From contig CAWUIO010000023.1 in assembly GCA_963922455.1 (NCBI GenBank), positions 1 to 64,000 of the forward strand: a stretch of 64,000 nt of DNA, given 5' to 3'. Source of the DNA: CAWUIO01 sp963922455. GTDB lineage: Bacteria > Bacteroidota > Bacteroidia > Cytophagales > Microscillaceae. This document shows positions 17,368-26,270 of the stretch, one piece after another. Under the pieces are notes generated by a model. The model made no database searches, was not told the DNA's origin, and saw nothing but the letters and a program-made list of their open reading frames with translations. Position numbers and translations under genes: made by a program. Numbering within the stretch: position 1 is the first letter of the stretch; each line of letters begins with the position of its first letter.

Positions 17368-19230
17368 ATGTTTCCAGAATACGATGTGATAGTGGTAGGG
17401 GCCGGGCATGCGGGATGTGAAGCAGCTTCGGCGGCGGCTAATATGGGTTCTCAGGTGCTTTTAATCACCTTGGACATGAACAAGATTGCTCAAATGTCTT
17501 GCAACCCCGCTATGGGGGGCGTAGCCAAAGGGCAGATTGTACGTGAGATCGATGCTTTAGGGGGATATTCCGGAATTGTGAGTGACCATACGATGATCCA
17601 ATTTCGAATGCTCAACCGGTCCAAAGGGGCCGCTATGTGGAGCCCCCGCTGCCAAAGCGACCGGATGCGCTTTTCGGAGAAGTGGCGAACCCTTTTGGAG
17701 GAAAACCCAAGGGTAGATTTCTGGCAAGAAATGGTTACCGGGCTGGTCGTGGAGCATAACAAAGTACGGGGAGTTAAGACTTCCCTAGGAATAGAGATCA
17801 AAGCAAAAAGCGTGGTGTTGACCAGTGGTACTTTTATGAATGGAGTGATCCATATTGGGGAAAAACAATTTGGGGGAGGGAGAGTAGGTGAGAAAGCCTC
17901 CTATGGCATTACTGAACAACTGGTGAGTTTAGGTTTGGAAGCCGGTCGTATGAAAACCGGCACCCCCCCTCGAGTAGATGGGCGTTCGCTAGATTATGTC
18001 AAGATGGAAGAACAAGCTGGAGATGATATTCCCGGGCGATTCTCCTATACCGATACTCCGGTCCTTCAAAATCAAAGGAGCTGCCACATCACCTATACCA
18101 ATCCTACCGTACACGAGGTTTTACATACTGGTTTTGAAAAGTCTCCCATGTTTCAAGGGCGAATTAAAGGTGTCGGCCCTCGCTATTGTCCTTCTATTGA
18201 GGACAAAATCAATCGCTTTGCCGAAAGAGAACGGCACCAAATTTTTGTAGAACCGGAGGGTTGGGATACCGTAGAGGTCTATGTGAATGGCTTTTCTACT
18301 TCCTTGCCCGAAGACGTACAATACCAAGCCCTCATCCAAATTCCTGGCTTTGAAAAGGCCAAAATGTTCCGTCCGGGCTATGCCATTGAGTATGATTATT
18401 TCCCTCCTACGCAATTGCACATGAGCTTAGAGACCCGGGCTATTGAAAATCTTTTTTTTGCTGGACAGATTAACGGTACCACCGGTTACGAAGAGGCGGC
18501 CTGTCAAGGTATGTTAGCGGGAATAAATGCTCACTTAAAAATTCGTGAAAAAGAGGCCTTTATCTTGAAAAGATCAGATGCGTATATGGGCGTACTCATA
18601 GACGACTTGATCAATAAGGGCACCGACGAGCCCTACCGCATGTTTACATCTAGGGCTGAGTATCGTATTTTGCTCCGTCAAGACAATGCCGACCTTCGCT
18701 TGACCCCTCTATCCCACCAGTTGGGCCTGGCCAGTGAGGAACGTCTACGACGCGTGGAAAAAAAGTCCCGAGATACGGAGGCCTTAAAAGGCTGGCTGGC
18801 GCAACACAAGCCTCAACCTATTAGCATTAACCCCGCCTTAGAATCTATGGGCACTACCCCTTTAAAGGAAAAATCAAGTGTCTTAGAACTCTTGAAAAGG
18901 CCTCAAGTAAGTATCCAAAAGCTGATGGACACCTATCCAACATTCAAAGAAAACTCCCAGGAATATTCGGAAGAAGTATTTGAACAGGTGGAGATCAATG
19001 TAAAGTACGAGAGTTACATCGAGCGCGAACAACGTATGGCTCAAAAAATAGCTGAGCTAGAAAACTTCCGTATCCCAACAGGCTTCGACTACGAGGCGGT
19101 AAAAGCGCTTTCTAAAGAAAGTATCGAGAAGTTTAAAACCATCCAGCCGCAGACCATTGGCCAAGCCTCCCGAATTAGTGGAGTCCGCCCTTCTGATGTG
19201 TCCATTCTTCTAGTATATCTAGGGAAATAA
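17368..19230 (+). CDS. mnmG: tRNA uridine-5-carboxymethylaminomethyl modification enzyme MnmG (GidA)
   Basis: A 620-residue FAD protein that, with MnmE, installs cmnm5 at wobble U34 of certain tRNAs. Signatures are VVGAGHAGCEAASAAANMG (FAD), SCNPAMGGVAKGQIVREIDALGG, GTFMNGVIHIGEKQFGGGRVGE, KTGTPPRVDGRSLDY, GQINGTTGYEEAACQGMLAG and FTSRAEYRILLRQDNADLRLT. The C-terminal helical MnmE-interaction domain ends ISGVRPSDVSILLVYL. The length is the family norm. It precedes a methyltransferase gene on the same strand by 96 bp. MnmE is not in this window. Confidence 0.97.
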   Translation: MFPEYDVIVVGAGHAGCEAASAAANMGSQVLLITLDMNKIAQMSCNPAMGGVAKGQIVREIDALGGYSGIVSDHTMIQFRMLNRSKGAAMWSPRCQSDRMRFSEKWRTLLEENPRVDFWQEMVTGLVVEHNKVRGVKTSLGIEIKAKSVVLTSGTFMNGVIHIGEKQFGGGRVGEKASYGITEQLVSLGLEAGRMKTGTPPRVDGRSLDYVKMEEQAGDDIPGRFSYTDTPVLQNQRSCHITYTNPTVHEVLHTGFEKSPMFQGRIKGVGPRYCPSIEDKINRFAERERHQIFVEPEGWDTVEVYVNGFSTSLPEDVQYQALIQIPGFEKAKMFRPGYAIEYDYFPPTQLHMSLETRAIENLFFAGQINGTTGYEEAACQGMLAGINAHLKIREKEAFILKRSDAYMGVLIDDLINKGTDEPYRMFTSRAEYRILLRQDNADLRLTPLSHQLGLASEERLRRVEKKSRDTEALKGWLAQHKPQPISINPALESMGTTPLKEKSSVLELLKRPQVSIQKLMDTYPTFKENSQEYSEEVFEQVEINVKYESYIEREQRMAQKIAELENFRIPTGFDYEAVKALSKESIEKFKTIQPQTIGQASRISGVRPSDVSILLVYLGK

Positions 19231-19326
19231 ATGGAGTATTCGGTATATTTGCTTCTTTGTCCTTCCTAAGAAATACATAAAGCAAAATTTAGGAAGAGGG
19301 GGCTATATATTTTTAATTGCAGATTC

Positions 19327-20244
19327 ATGATAGAGAAGCTAAGACATTGTCCCGTTTGTGACCACAATCAATTTGAGCCGTTTTTAGATTGTCAGGACTA
19401 TACGGTAAGCCAGGAGACCTTCACTATTGTAGAATGCAAGAATTGCGGCTTCCGGTTTACCAATCCGCGGCCCGATGAGGACCATATCGGAAAATATTAT
19501 GCTTCCGAAGATTATATCTCGCATAGTGATACCCATAAGGGGCTTGTCAACCAAGTGTACCAAGTTGCCCGGCAATATACACTTCGCAATAAACTCCGTT
19601 TGATTAATAAACTACATCGCAGTATTGGGCAAACAGGCCTTGAGACGACTGCCCAGAGAATCTTAGATTATGGCTGTGGTACGGGCTCTTTTCTGGAAGT
19701 TTGTTTTCAAAACGGATGGGAAGTACAAGGACTTGAGCCTGATCCCAAAGCCCGGGAAATTGCCAGCCGAAGAACCCAGACAAGCATCTGGGAGAGTCTT
19801 CCATTAGATTTAGCCCCATCAGAAAAGTTTGAGATTATCACACTCTGGCACGTGTTAGAGCACGTCCATCAGTTGCGGGACACCTTGGACCAATTGAGAA
19901 ATATCCTGATCAAAGATGGATTTATGGTGATTGCCTTACCCAATTCCAAGTCACGGGATGCAGCAATGTATTCCCGTTATTGGGCAGCCTATGATGTACC
20001 TCGTCACTTGTACCATTTTACCCCCGAAACTTTTGCCAAGTTATTAGAGCGGCATCAACTTCGTTTGGTGAAGAAGCTTCCTATGTTTTTGGATGCTTAT
20101 TATATCAGTTTATTGAGTGAAAAGTACGAGCATCAATCAAGCAATTATTTTCAGGCCATATGGAACGGATTCCGCTCCAATCAATGGGCCCGGAAACACG
20201 AGTGTAACTATTCCAGTTTGAGCTATTTGGTGCAAAAACTATAA
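19327..20244 (+). CDS. Class I SAM-dependent methyltransferase with N-terminal zinc-ribbon-like motif
   Basis: A 305-residue protein. Residues 8-43 have a CPVCD...CKNCGFRFTNPRP pattern (two CxxC pairs), typical of the Methyltransf_23 group of sugar or lipid methyltransferases. The SAM site is LDYGCGTGSFLEVCFQNGWEVQGLEPD (about residues 113-139), and motif II-like ITLWHVLEHVHQLRDTL follows. The N-terminal Cys motif and the PRHLYHFTPETF signature fit cell-surface or small-molecule methyltransferases rather than tRNA enzymes. A TATATTTG box at 19244-19251 may give it its own promoter. The substrate is unknown. Confidence 0.82.
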   Translation: MIEKLRHCPVCDHNQFEPFLDCQDYTVSQETFTIVECKNCGFRFTNPRPDEDHIGKYYASEDYISHSDTHKGLVNQVYQVARQYTLRNKLRLINKLHRSIGQTGLETTAQRILDYGCGTGSFLEVCFQNGWEVQGLEPDPKAREIASRRTQTSIWESLPLDLAPSEKFEIITLWHVLEHVHQLRDTLDQLRNILIKDGFMVIALPNSKSRDAAMYSRYWAAYDVPRHLYHFTPETFAKLLERHQLRLVKKLPMFLDAYYISLLSEKYEHQSSNYFQAIWNGFRSNQWARKHECNYSSLSYLVQKL

Positions 20245-20252
20245 GAATACGA

Positions 20253-21683
20253 TTACTCTAGGAGTAATTTATTGAGGTAAACGGTCTTATTGTCCAGGCT
20301 AAACCAGGAAAAGTACTCTTTCCCTTCTTCTTTTACCATCCCAATATCTCCGATAAGGTCTTCCTTACGTTCCTGATTATTTACTAAGATCCGGGTGGAT
20401 CCTGATTTGGAATCTTTATAGTAAAAAGCCCAGTTTTTGGCATCTTTTCCTAACAAAACCGGAGGTGTGCCACCACTGATATCAATAGAATAGGGCCCAA
20501 AAGTTCTTCCATCGGAAAAATGCAAGGTATAGCTCCCATTTCCTTTATCACTGAGTAAGCACCATTCTTCACTATCAGGAGAAAACTTTAAGTACTCAAT
20601 TTTGCTATATAAGCCTTTAAAATACTTATCGTTCATAAAAAGTGAATCAATACGAGCGCTAGCTTTTTTGACAACCGCTACACTTTTCCGGCTTTCACTG
20701 ACGTAATAGGCATCCACGTTTCGGGAGAATACCCCATCTCCTTTAAAGTGAAGGGTTTTATTACTGGGATCAATGTAGTTAAATTTATTATACTCTTTCC
20801 CCATATTGATCTCAGAGGGTATTGATTGGTAAGGGCCGTACTGATCATCGTTGGCCACAAAGAAGATTTTTTGGTCTCTCACCACAGTTTGGCCATAATT
20901 TTCTCCTTCAACGATCAAATCGGTGTAGTCATATTGCGTACTACCCCGCAACTGTTGATCGTAGGTACCCACTTCACCATTGTTGGTAATGATGGTAAAT
21001 TGCTTGGTGCCCTGTTCGTTGGTATTGGTCTCGGCCGTCAATACCCAGCGGTTTCCTTTGCCGCCTAGAAAGGAAAAGTTGATTACCTCTTTGAAAGGGC
21101 CAATTTTTTTTCCATTGTTAAAAAGCACATAGTAATTTTCTGGCTCATTGTAATATACAATGGCCCAACGGGTGCCATCATCACTGAGGTAGTAATTTAA
21201 GAGAGAGGTGTATGGCCCATATTCCTGGCCATTGATGATTACCCGGGTACTGCCTTCTAGCTGATCAATTAAGACATAGGCCCAAGAAGAGCGTGATACT
21301 TTTAAACCAACTGGGTAAAGGGGGTCTTTATGGATCCCAATTTCATCTCCATTAAAAATAACGTAGCTGGTTTCATCCTTTGAGTCAATAAAACCCCAGC
21401 TATCCAGGTTAAAAACAGGCTTTTCAACCAAACGGCGGTCAAAAGGGCCGTATATTTTTCCTTTAATGTGATAACTACGAGTAAACTGTTTTACATCGGC
21501 AGTTACGACGATATACCCCAATTCATCCTGGTATAAGCCTAGAGAATTTTCTTCGTAGGCAACCACCTCATTGGTATTTAAGGTATAGATTTTTTCTCGC
21601 TTTAATATTTCCTGAGCCCCCAAATCCAAACCCCACAGATTTAGTATCAAGAGAAGGGAACCGACAATGCATTGTTTATTCAT
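20253..21683 (-). CDS. Secreted protein with repeated GP[FY] beta units
   Basis: A 476-residue protein with a signal peptide (MNKQCIVGSLLLILNLWGLDLGAQ). The rest is a series of about 50-70-residue beta-rich units, each containing a turn such as KIYGPFDRR, QEYGPYTSL, KKIGPFKEV, DQYGPYQSI and RTFGPYSID, often preceded by a short N-G or D-G turn. This pattern resembles WG/propeller-like repeat proteins of Bacteroidota, but I do not recognise a named family. It converges on the methyltransferase gene with an 8-bp gap between stop codons. Probably periplasmic or outer-membrane-associated. Confidence 0.6.
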   Translation of the reverse strand: MNKQCIVGSLLLILNLWGLDLGAQEILKREKIYTLNTNEVVAYEENSLGLYQDELGYIVVTADVKQFTRSYHIKGKIYGPFDRRLVEKPVFNLDSWGFIDSKDETSYVIFNGDEIGIHKDPLYPVGLKVSRSSWAYVLIDQLEGSTRVIINGQEYGPYTSLLNYYLSDDGTRWAIVYYNEPENYYVLFNNGKKIGPFKEVINFSFLGGKGNRWVLTAETNTNEQGTKQFTIITNNGEVGTYDQQLRGSTQYDYTDLIVEGENYGQTVVRDQKIFFVANDDQYGPYQSIPSEINMGKEYNKFNYIDPSNKTLHFKGDGVFSRNVDAYYVSESRKSVAVVKKASARIDSLFMNDKYFKGLYSKIEYLKFSPDSEEWCLLSDKGNGSYTLHFSDGRTFGPYSIDISGGTPPVLLGKDAKNWAFYYKDSKSGSTRILVNNQERKEDLIGDIGMVKEEGKEYFSWFSLDNKTVYLNKLLLE

Positions 21684-21768
21684 AATTCTATTCCTTCATG
21701 CTTATGGTTGGCTTCATTATTCCCATCAAAACTAGAGCCAGACGCTATGTTACTTGCATCTTTTTACA

Positions 21769-22473
21769 TTACAAGACTAGGGCATCACCTTTTAAAACCG
21801 GAACCACCGAGTACAAATCATGGCTAAGACAAAAATCGATATCCTCTAAACGGCCTTTTTGAGCAAGTCTCTGAAAATGAGAAGAATCTTGCAAAAACCG
21901 CTTGGGATTATTCTTACCTAAGTGATAAGCCGAACGTGCCAAACCGCAAGCGTCATTAGCATAGTTAAGGTCCTTGACCATATCATCTAAAAGTGCCCCG
22001 GCGTACACCGAATCTTCCAAATTCACCTGACCCCGCCATCCGGCACACAATAAGATAACGTCTTTATCTTGTTCCAGTATATGTTTTACTACGGCAGTTT
22101 TATTTAAAAAGGCACCAATGATTAATTGAGAAGCAGATTTCGCCTTTTGGATTGCCATGGTTCCATTGGAGGTGGTCATCGCAATTCCCCTCCCCTTAAT
22201 CTTAGGATTATCTACATAGCTAAGGGGAGAATTCCCAAAATCAAAGCCTTCTACTTGGTCCCCGTTCCGTTCCGCCGAACCCAACATCCCTCGTTCTTGC
22301 AAAGACTGGCATTCTTCCACCTCAGCCACCGGAACGATCTGTTCTGCGCCATTGGCCAAAGCGGTTACGATGCAAGAAGTTGCCCTAAAAATATCAATCA
22401 CAACCACCAAACGGTCGTGGATATCAAAATGATGAAGCTGTTCCGGGGTCAAGCAAACTTCAATGTGTTTCAT
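21769..22473 (-). CDS. comB: 2-phosphosulfolactate phosphatase-like protein (ComB family)
   Basis: A 234-residue member of the ComB family, Mg-dependent phosphatases that convert 2-phosphosulfolactate to sulfolactate in coenzyme M synthesis. Signatures are VVVIDIFRATSCIVTALANGA near the N-terminus, ERNGDQVEGFDFGNSP, MTTSNGTMAI and CAGWRGQVNLEDSVYAGALLDD. In bacteria without coenzyme M the physiological substrate is often unknown. No other sulfolactate genes are visible in the window. It is followed (minus-strand order) by the GP[FY]-repeat protein and preceded by gcvT. Confidence 0.85.
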   Translation of the reverse strand: MKHIEVCLTPEQLHHFDIHDRLVVVIDIFRATSCIVTALANGAEQIVPVAEVEECQSLQERGMLGSAERNGDQVEGFDFGNSPLSYVDNPKIKGRGIAMTTSNGTMAIQKAKSASQLIIGAFLNKTAVVKHILEQDKDVILLCAGWRGQVNLEDSVYAGALLDDMVKDLNYANDACGLARSAYHLGKNNPKRFLQDSSHFQRLAQKGRLEDIDFCLSHDLYSVVPVLKGDALVL

Positions 22474-22609
22474 AGTTCAAGTGAGTAATTTCATTGGTTT
22501 ACGAATGCCTCGCAAACTTGTTCAAATGAAATAAATTTAACGATAAAAAATGCTTTATTCTATTTTAAATCAGAAATAAATATGTCAGACAAGAGAAAAA
22601 GGGCCAGAA

Positions 22610-23692
22610 TTATACAAAGGGCATTTTAACCACTTCGGCCTTGAGGCTCCGGTTTCGGATCTGAATTTGAATAGGAGTCCCCTCTTGGGCCATCTCCTTA
22701 GGTAAATAAGCCATCCCAATCCCTATATTCAGGCTCGGGGACAGTCCGCCCGAACTTACTTCCCCAATGGTCTCTCCTTCTTGGTTTAAAATGGCATAAT
22801 GGGCCCTTGGGATGCCCTTATCTAGCATTTTGAAGCCCGTTAATTTACGGGGCACTCCCTTTTCTTTACGAGCTTTGAGATTTTCCGAATTAATGAAGTC
22901 CTTACTAAACTTAGTAACCCAAGACAGTCCTGCTTCCATGGGACAGCTCTGGTCATTTAAATCATTTCCATATAGGCAATATCCTTTTTCTAATCGCAAG
23001 GTATCTCGGGCACCTAAGCCAATCGGTAAAATATCAAAAGAACTTCCGGCTTCCAAAATAGCTTTCCAGACTTTTTCTGAGGCCTCCCGAGGAACATATA
23101 ATTCAAAACCTCCGGCTCCGGTATACCCTGTAGCCGAAATAATGATATCCTCATAGCCGGCAAAGCTATCTGTCACAAAACTGTAAAATTTAATGGTGCT
23201 CAAATCAACCTCTGTCAAAGATTGCAAGGCTTCCTGGGCCAAGGGTCCTTGAACAGCAAAAAGAGAAACCTCATCCGAAACATTACGCATCTCGGCCCCC
23301 ATCGTATTATGCTTGGTAAGCCACTCCCAATCTTTCTCAATATTGGAGGCATTAACAACCAACATGTAGGCATCTTCCCGGATACGGTATACCAATAAGT
23401 CATCGACTACCCCGCCTTGATCATTGGGTAAGTAGGCGTACATTGCTTTCCCATCGTGAAGCCGGCTTACATCATTTGAAACTACTTTTTGAAGCAAATC
23501 CAGGGCTTTATCTCCTTCTACCATAAACTCTCCCATATGGGATACGTCAAATATGCCCACTTTCTCTCTTACCCGCAGGTGTTCTTCTTTATCTGAGCTG
23601 TACCGTACCGGCATTTCATACCCGGCAAATTCTACCATTTTGGCCCCTAACTCTCGGTGTACGGCATCTAAGGCAACTTTCTTCAATTCCAT
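22610..23692 (-). CDS. gcvT: Glycine cleavage system aminomethyltransferase (T protein)
   Basis: A 360-residue folate-dependent enzyme that releases ammonia from the aminomethyl group on the H protein and transfers the methylene to tetrahydrofolate. The N-terminal folate-binding domain starts LDAVHRELGAKMVEFAGYEMPV, and FDVSHMGEFMVEG, GYTGAGGFELYVP and LGARDTLRLEKGYCLYGNDL are family signatures. The C-terminal barrel domain has GEVSSGGLSPSLNIGIGMAYLP. The length is normal. gcvH and gcvP are not in the window. A CAAAAATA sequence (a TATTTTTG box on the minus strand, 23724-23717) lies 25 bp upstream. Confidence 0.95.
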   Translation of the reverse strand: MELKKVALDAVHRELGAKMVEFAGYEMPVRYSSDKEEHLRVREKVGIFDVSHMGEFMVEGDKALDLLQKVVSNDVSRLHDGKAMYAYLPNDQGGVVDDLLVYRIREDAYMLVVNASNIEKDWEWLTKHNTMGAEMRNVSDEVSLFAVQGPLAQEALQSLTEVDLSTIKFYSFVTDSFAGYEDIIISATGYTGAGGFELYVPREASEKVWKAILEAGSSFDILPIGLGARDTLRLEKGYCLYGNDLNDQSCPMEAGLSWVTKFSKDFINSENLKARKEKGVPRKLTGFKMLDKGIPRAHYAILNQEGETIGEVSSGGLSPSLNIGIGMAYLPKEMAQEGTPIQIQIRNRSLKAEVVKMPFV

Positions 23693-23930
23693 AATATATC
23701 AGCTTGTATCTTTACTCAAAAATATAGGTTTACGGTCGCAAGGCTTTACAGGTCTGCCTATGCTTATTAATTCAATCCCAAAGCATATGGTTTCCCTTAA
23801 ATTTCAAAAATGAACAATAAATGTATAATTTAGAATGCATTTATTCGGTTTCCTTAATTAATCATGTACAGTCGGCATCCATTATTTAAATTTTAGGATA
23901 GGTTTAGCAGACAAATCTGAAAATAAACAT

Positions 23931-24062
23931 TGGGGCTTTCCCGCGCTATAAAATTACTTGCTCAAGGGGTATGTTCTACCAGCGCGGGCCGGGCTCTCGC
24001 TACTCGCTGCCTTTCCCCGCCGGGCCTACACGAGCTCAAACATGCCGCTCCATCCCTAAGCC
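23931..24062 (-). repeat. Intergenic palindromic element, CCCGCGC/GCGCGGG stem
   Basis: A full copy in reverse orientation in the gap between the divergent gcvT and tyrosine phosphatase genes. It ends CATCCCTAAGCC at 24062. Stem arms and the CTCGTG/AGCGAG middle part are intact. Confidence 0.8.
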
Positions 24063-24159
24063 AGAAGAATAGATACAAAAGGTAATTTGGGCATCCTGGG
24101 CCCGTCTTAGTAAACCGATTATTCAGCCATTATTCAATCCAAACACCATAGGTACTTCA

Positions 24160-25215
24160 TTGCTCTACCAAGTCTTAACCAAAACCATCCCTATTCAAGG
24201 AAAAACCAATCCCTTAACTGAAGACTATTGGCTTCAAAGAGACCGAAGAGGGACTTATACCTTGGCTAGTTTACTCAAGCTACCAACTCAAGCCTGTGAA
24301 GTAAGCCTAGGCTCCGATGCCCAGGTGGCCTCCCCAGAAAAACGGTATCCCAATAGCCAGTTGCCTCTCCAAATCAGAGGGCTGGATCTACATACGCGGC
24401 ATTTCTTTGAAATCGCCATACCGGAACAAGCGACGCGTATCGTGGCCTTGAGAAACATATCCCTTAAAGGTTCTCATAATTTTCGGGATTTAGGCGGGTA
24501 TGTCACCGAAGCGGGTTATCAGGTTCGGTGGGGCAGCTTGTTCCGCTCTGATCATTTATTTGGACTAGACCGGGCCGATTGGCAAAAGTTAAAAACCTGG
24601 GGAATTGGTCATATTTGCGATTTGCGGGGGCCTGAAGAACGTAAATCTAAGCCGGACCATGTTCCCAAAGATTTGGGTATTGTGTATCACAGCCTCCCGG
24701 TGTACGATCCCTCGCAGAGCTTAAAAGAATTTTTACGCATGTTACGTAAGGCCCGGCCCCAAGATTTTGATGGCCACGCCTATATGCAGGCGAGTTACAG
24801 ACGCTTTGTACACGAATTCTCCGGGGCATTTGCTCAGTTTTTGTCTATTGTCCTCGAATCAAACACGAAGGGAGTCCTGGTACACTGTACTGGCGGAAAA
24901 GACCGAACGGGCTTTGCCAGCGCCTTGCTCCTTAAAATTCTGGGGGTTCCTGAGCAAATTATTCGGCAAGATTACATGGCTTCTAATTTTTACCGCTTTC
25001 AAGAGAATCAATCCATCCTACGAAAAGCGTATTTTCTGGGAGTTTCCTTAGAAGTGATTATCCCTATTTTGGAAGTTAGGGAAGCTTATCTTCAAGCTGC
25101 TTTTGATGAAATAGAAGAAAAATTTGGAAGTTTTCCGGCATTTTTAAGTCAACAGCTCAGCCTAAACGCCCCAGAGATTAAAGCCCTTAAAAACCGGTTT
25201 TTGAGGAAAAATTAG
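24160..25215 (+). CDS. Tyrosine/serine protein phosphatase (Y_phosphatase3 type)
   Basis: A 351-residue protein with the Cys-dependent phosphatase loop HCTGGKDRTG at residues 242-251 (nucleophile C243, Arg R249). It is preceded by the family signatures NFRDLGGY and LFRSDHLFGL, and CDLRGPEER lies at about 153-161. The N-terminal 95 residues form an extra beta-rich domain seen in some family members. The start is uncertain: the frame begins with TTG at 24160, no ATG occurs before the phosphatase domain, and the frame is open upstream to 24073. The family acts on phosphotyrosine proteins or phosphoinositides; the substrate here is unknown. Confidence 0.85.
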   Translation: MLYQVLTKTIPIQGKTNPLTEDYWLQRDRRGTYTLASLLKLPTQACEVSLGSDAQVASPEKRYPNSQLPLQIRGLDLHTRHFFEIAIPEQATRIVALRNISLKGSHNFRDLGGYVTEAGYQVRWGSLFRSDHLFGLDRADWQKLKTWGIGHICDLRGPEERKSKPDHVPKDLGIVYHSLPVYDPSQSLKEFLRMLRKARPQDFDGHAYMQASYRRFVHEFSGAFAQFLSIVLESNTKGVLVHCTGGKDRTGFASALLLKILGVPEQIIRQDYMASNFYRFQENQSILRKAYFLGVSLEVIIPILEVREAYLQAAFDEIEEKFGSFPAFLSQQLSLNAPEIKALKNRFLRKN

Positions 25216-25420
25216 GGTTTCCTACTATTTAACATCTCAGAATTTCTGTTTTGGCTAGCTATGTCTTGGCTCACAAATACCCAGAAGCAACTATTTACCA
25301 CCCTGATGACAGGTTAGGTCTGAGCGCCTAGGTCTATTGCTACACCTTAGCTTAGCTCTCCCAAGGTTTGAGATACCTCCTGCGGCTTGACACGAGCCAT
25401 GGTTTCAGGACATTTCTGTT

Positions 25421-25552
25421 GGCTTAGGGATGGAGCGGCATGTTTGAGCTCGTGTAGGCCCGGCGGGGAAAGGCAGCGAGTAGCGAGAGCCCGGCCCGCG
25501 CCTTAACAAAATATCTTTTGAGAGCAGAATGTACTGGCGCGGGCAAGCCCCA
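25421..25552 (+). repeat. Intergenic palindromic element, CCCGCGCC/GGCGCGGG stem
   Basis: A full-length copy (GGCTTAGGGATGGAGCGGCA ... AGCCCGGCCCGCGCC ... GGCGCGGGCAAGCCCC) between converging genes. The 200 bp before it (25216-25420) hold nothing I recognise. Confidence 0.8.
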
Positions 25553-25560
25553 AGGTATCC

Positions 25561-25600
25561 TAAAAACAAAAAATCCCCTCGCTAATTTGCCAGGGGATTT
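25561..25600 (-). terminator. Rho-independent terminator of the 82-residue protein gene
   Basis: AAATCCCCT (25571-25579) pairs with AGGGGATTT (25592-25600). On the minus strand the hairpin is followed by a T-rich run. It lies 32 bp after the stop codon of the minus-strand gene at 25632. Confidence 0.75.
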
Positions 25601-25631
25601 CCATTATAAAAGTATGTTCAGAAATTAATTA

Positions 25632-25880
25632 CTACACTGTTTCCACGGCCTGATCCATTGGGTAATAGTACTTAAAATGAAAATCGTTTAGATTTTGAAA
25701 GTAATGCATTACTCGGATCATGCTTTGCTTCGTCTTCACACGCAAATAACAGAACTCTTCCTTAAGAAAAGAATCGTAAGCCCGTTCTCGACAATCGGCC
25801 CCGATTGATTGCAAATCTCTAATAATACCCCTGGGTATCTTTCCTTCAAAAGCGAAGAAGATTTTGGTGTTCATATGCAT
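25632..25880 (-). CDS. Small conserved-looking protein, unknown function
   Basis: An 82-residue soluble protein (or 80 if the second ATG at 25874 is used) without signal peptide or membrane segment. It has a beta-alpha-beta look, with MNTKIFFAFEGKIPRGIIRDLQSIGADCRERAYDSF in outline and a basic middle. A clear terminator follows it, which supports its being a real transcription unit. I do not recognise the family. Confidence 0.55.
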   Translation of the reverse strand: MHMNTKIFFAFEGKIPRGIIRDLQSIGADCRERAYDSFLKEEFCYLRVKTKQSMIRVMHYFQNLNDFHFKYYYPMDQAVETV

Positions 25881-26190
25881 TTCAGGTTAGTCGAATTACC
25901 CATTTTAACGCATTTGGTAAGAAATAAGATCGAAAACAGTGTTATAAAACATGTTGAAGACGGAGGTGCGCATGTAATATTTATCGCAAATTTCACGCAA
26001 TTATTCCTAGAATAATTCGTTTAAGGTACTTTACAAGGAGCTACATAATACCTTAGTTTTCCAAAAGCCCGTAATTTACCCTAAAAATCAGTCAATTAAC
26101 CTAGGCAAGGGGCTACTTTCCACAAATCATAGCCCGAAAAGCAATTGTAATATTTACACACTTTTTTAATCAGTAAATTTATCAACAAAA

Positions 26191-26238
26191 ATAATTATAA
26201 AATAATATTTAAAAATTTTTAAATCATTTTATAATTAT
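26191..26238. other. AT-only nested palindrome (possible cruciform or unwinding element)
   Basis: ATAATTATAAAAT (26191-26203) and its exact complement (26226-26238) flank a perfect 18-bp palindrome, ATTTAAAAATTTTTAAAT (26207-26224). All but one of the 48 bases are A or T. It sits in a 390-bp non-coding gap (25881-26270). TTATCAACA at 26179-26187 and TTATCCATA at 26282-26290 each differ by one base from a DnaA box. Confidence 0.6.
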
Positions 26239-26270
26239 AAAACAATAAAAAAGTGGGTATACTTTCCGCA

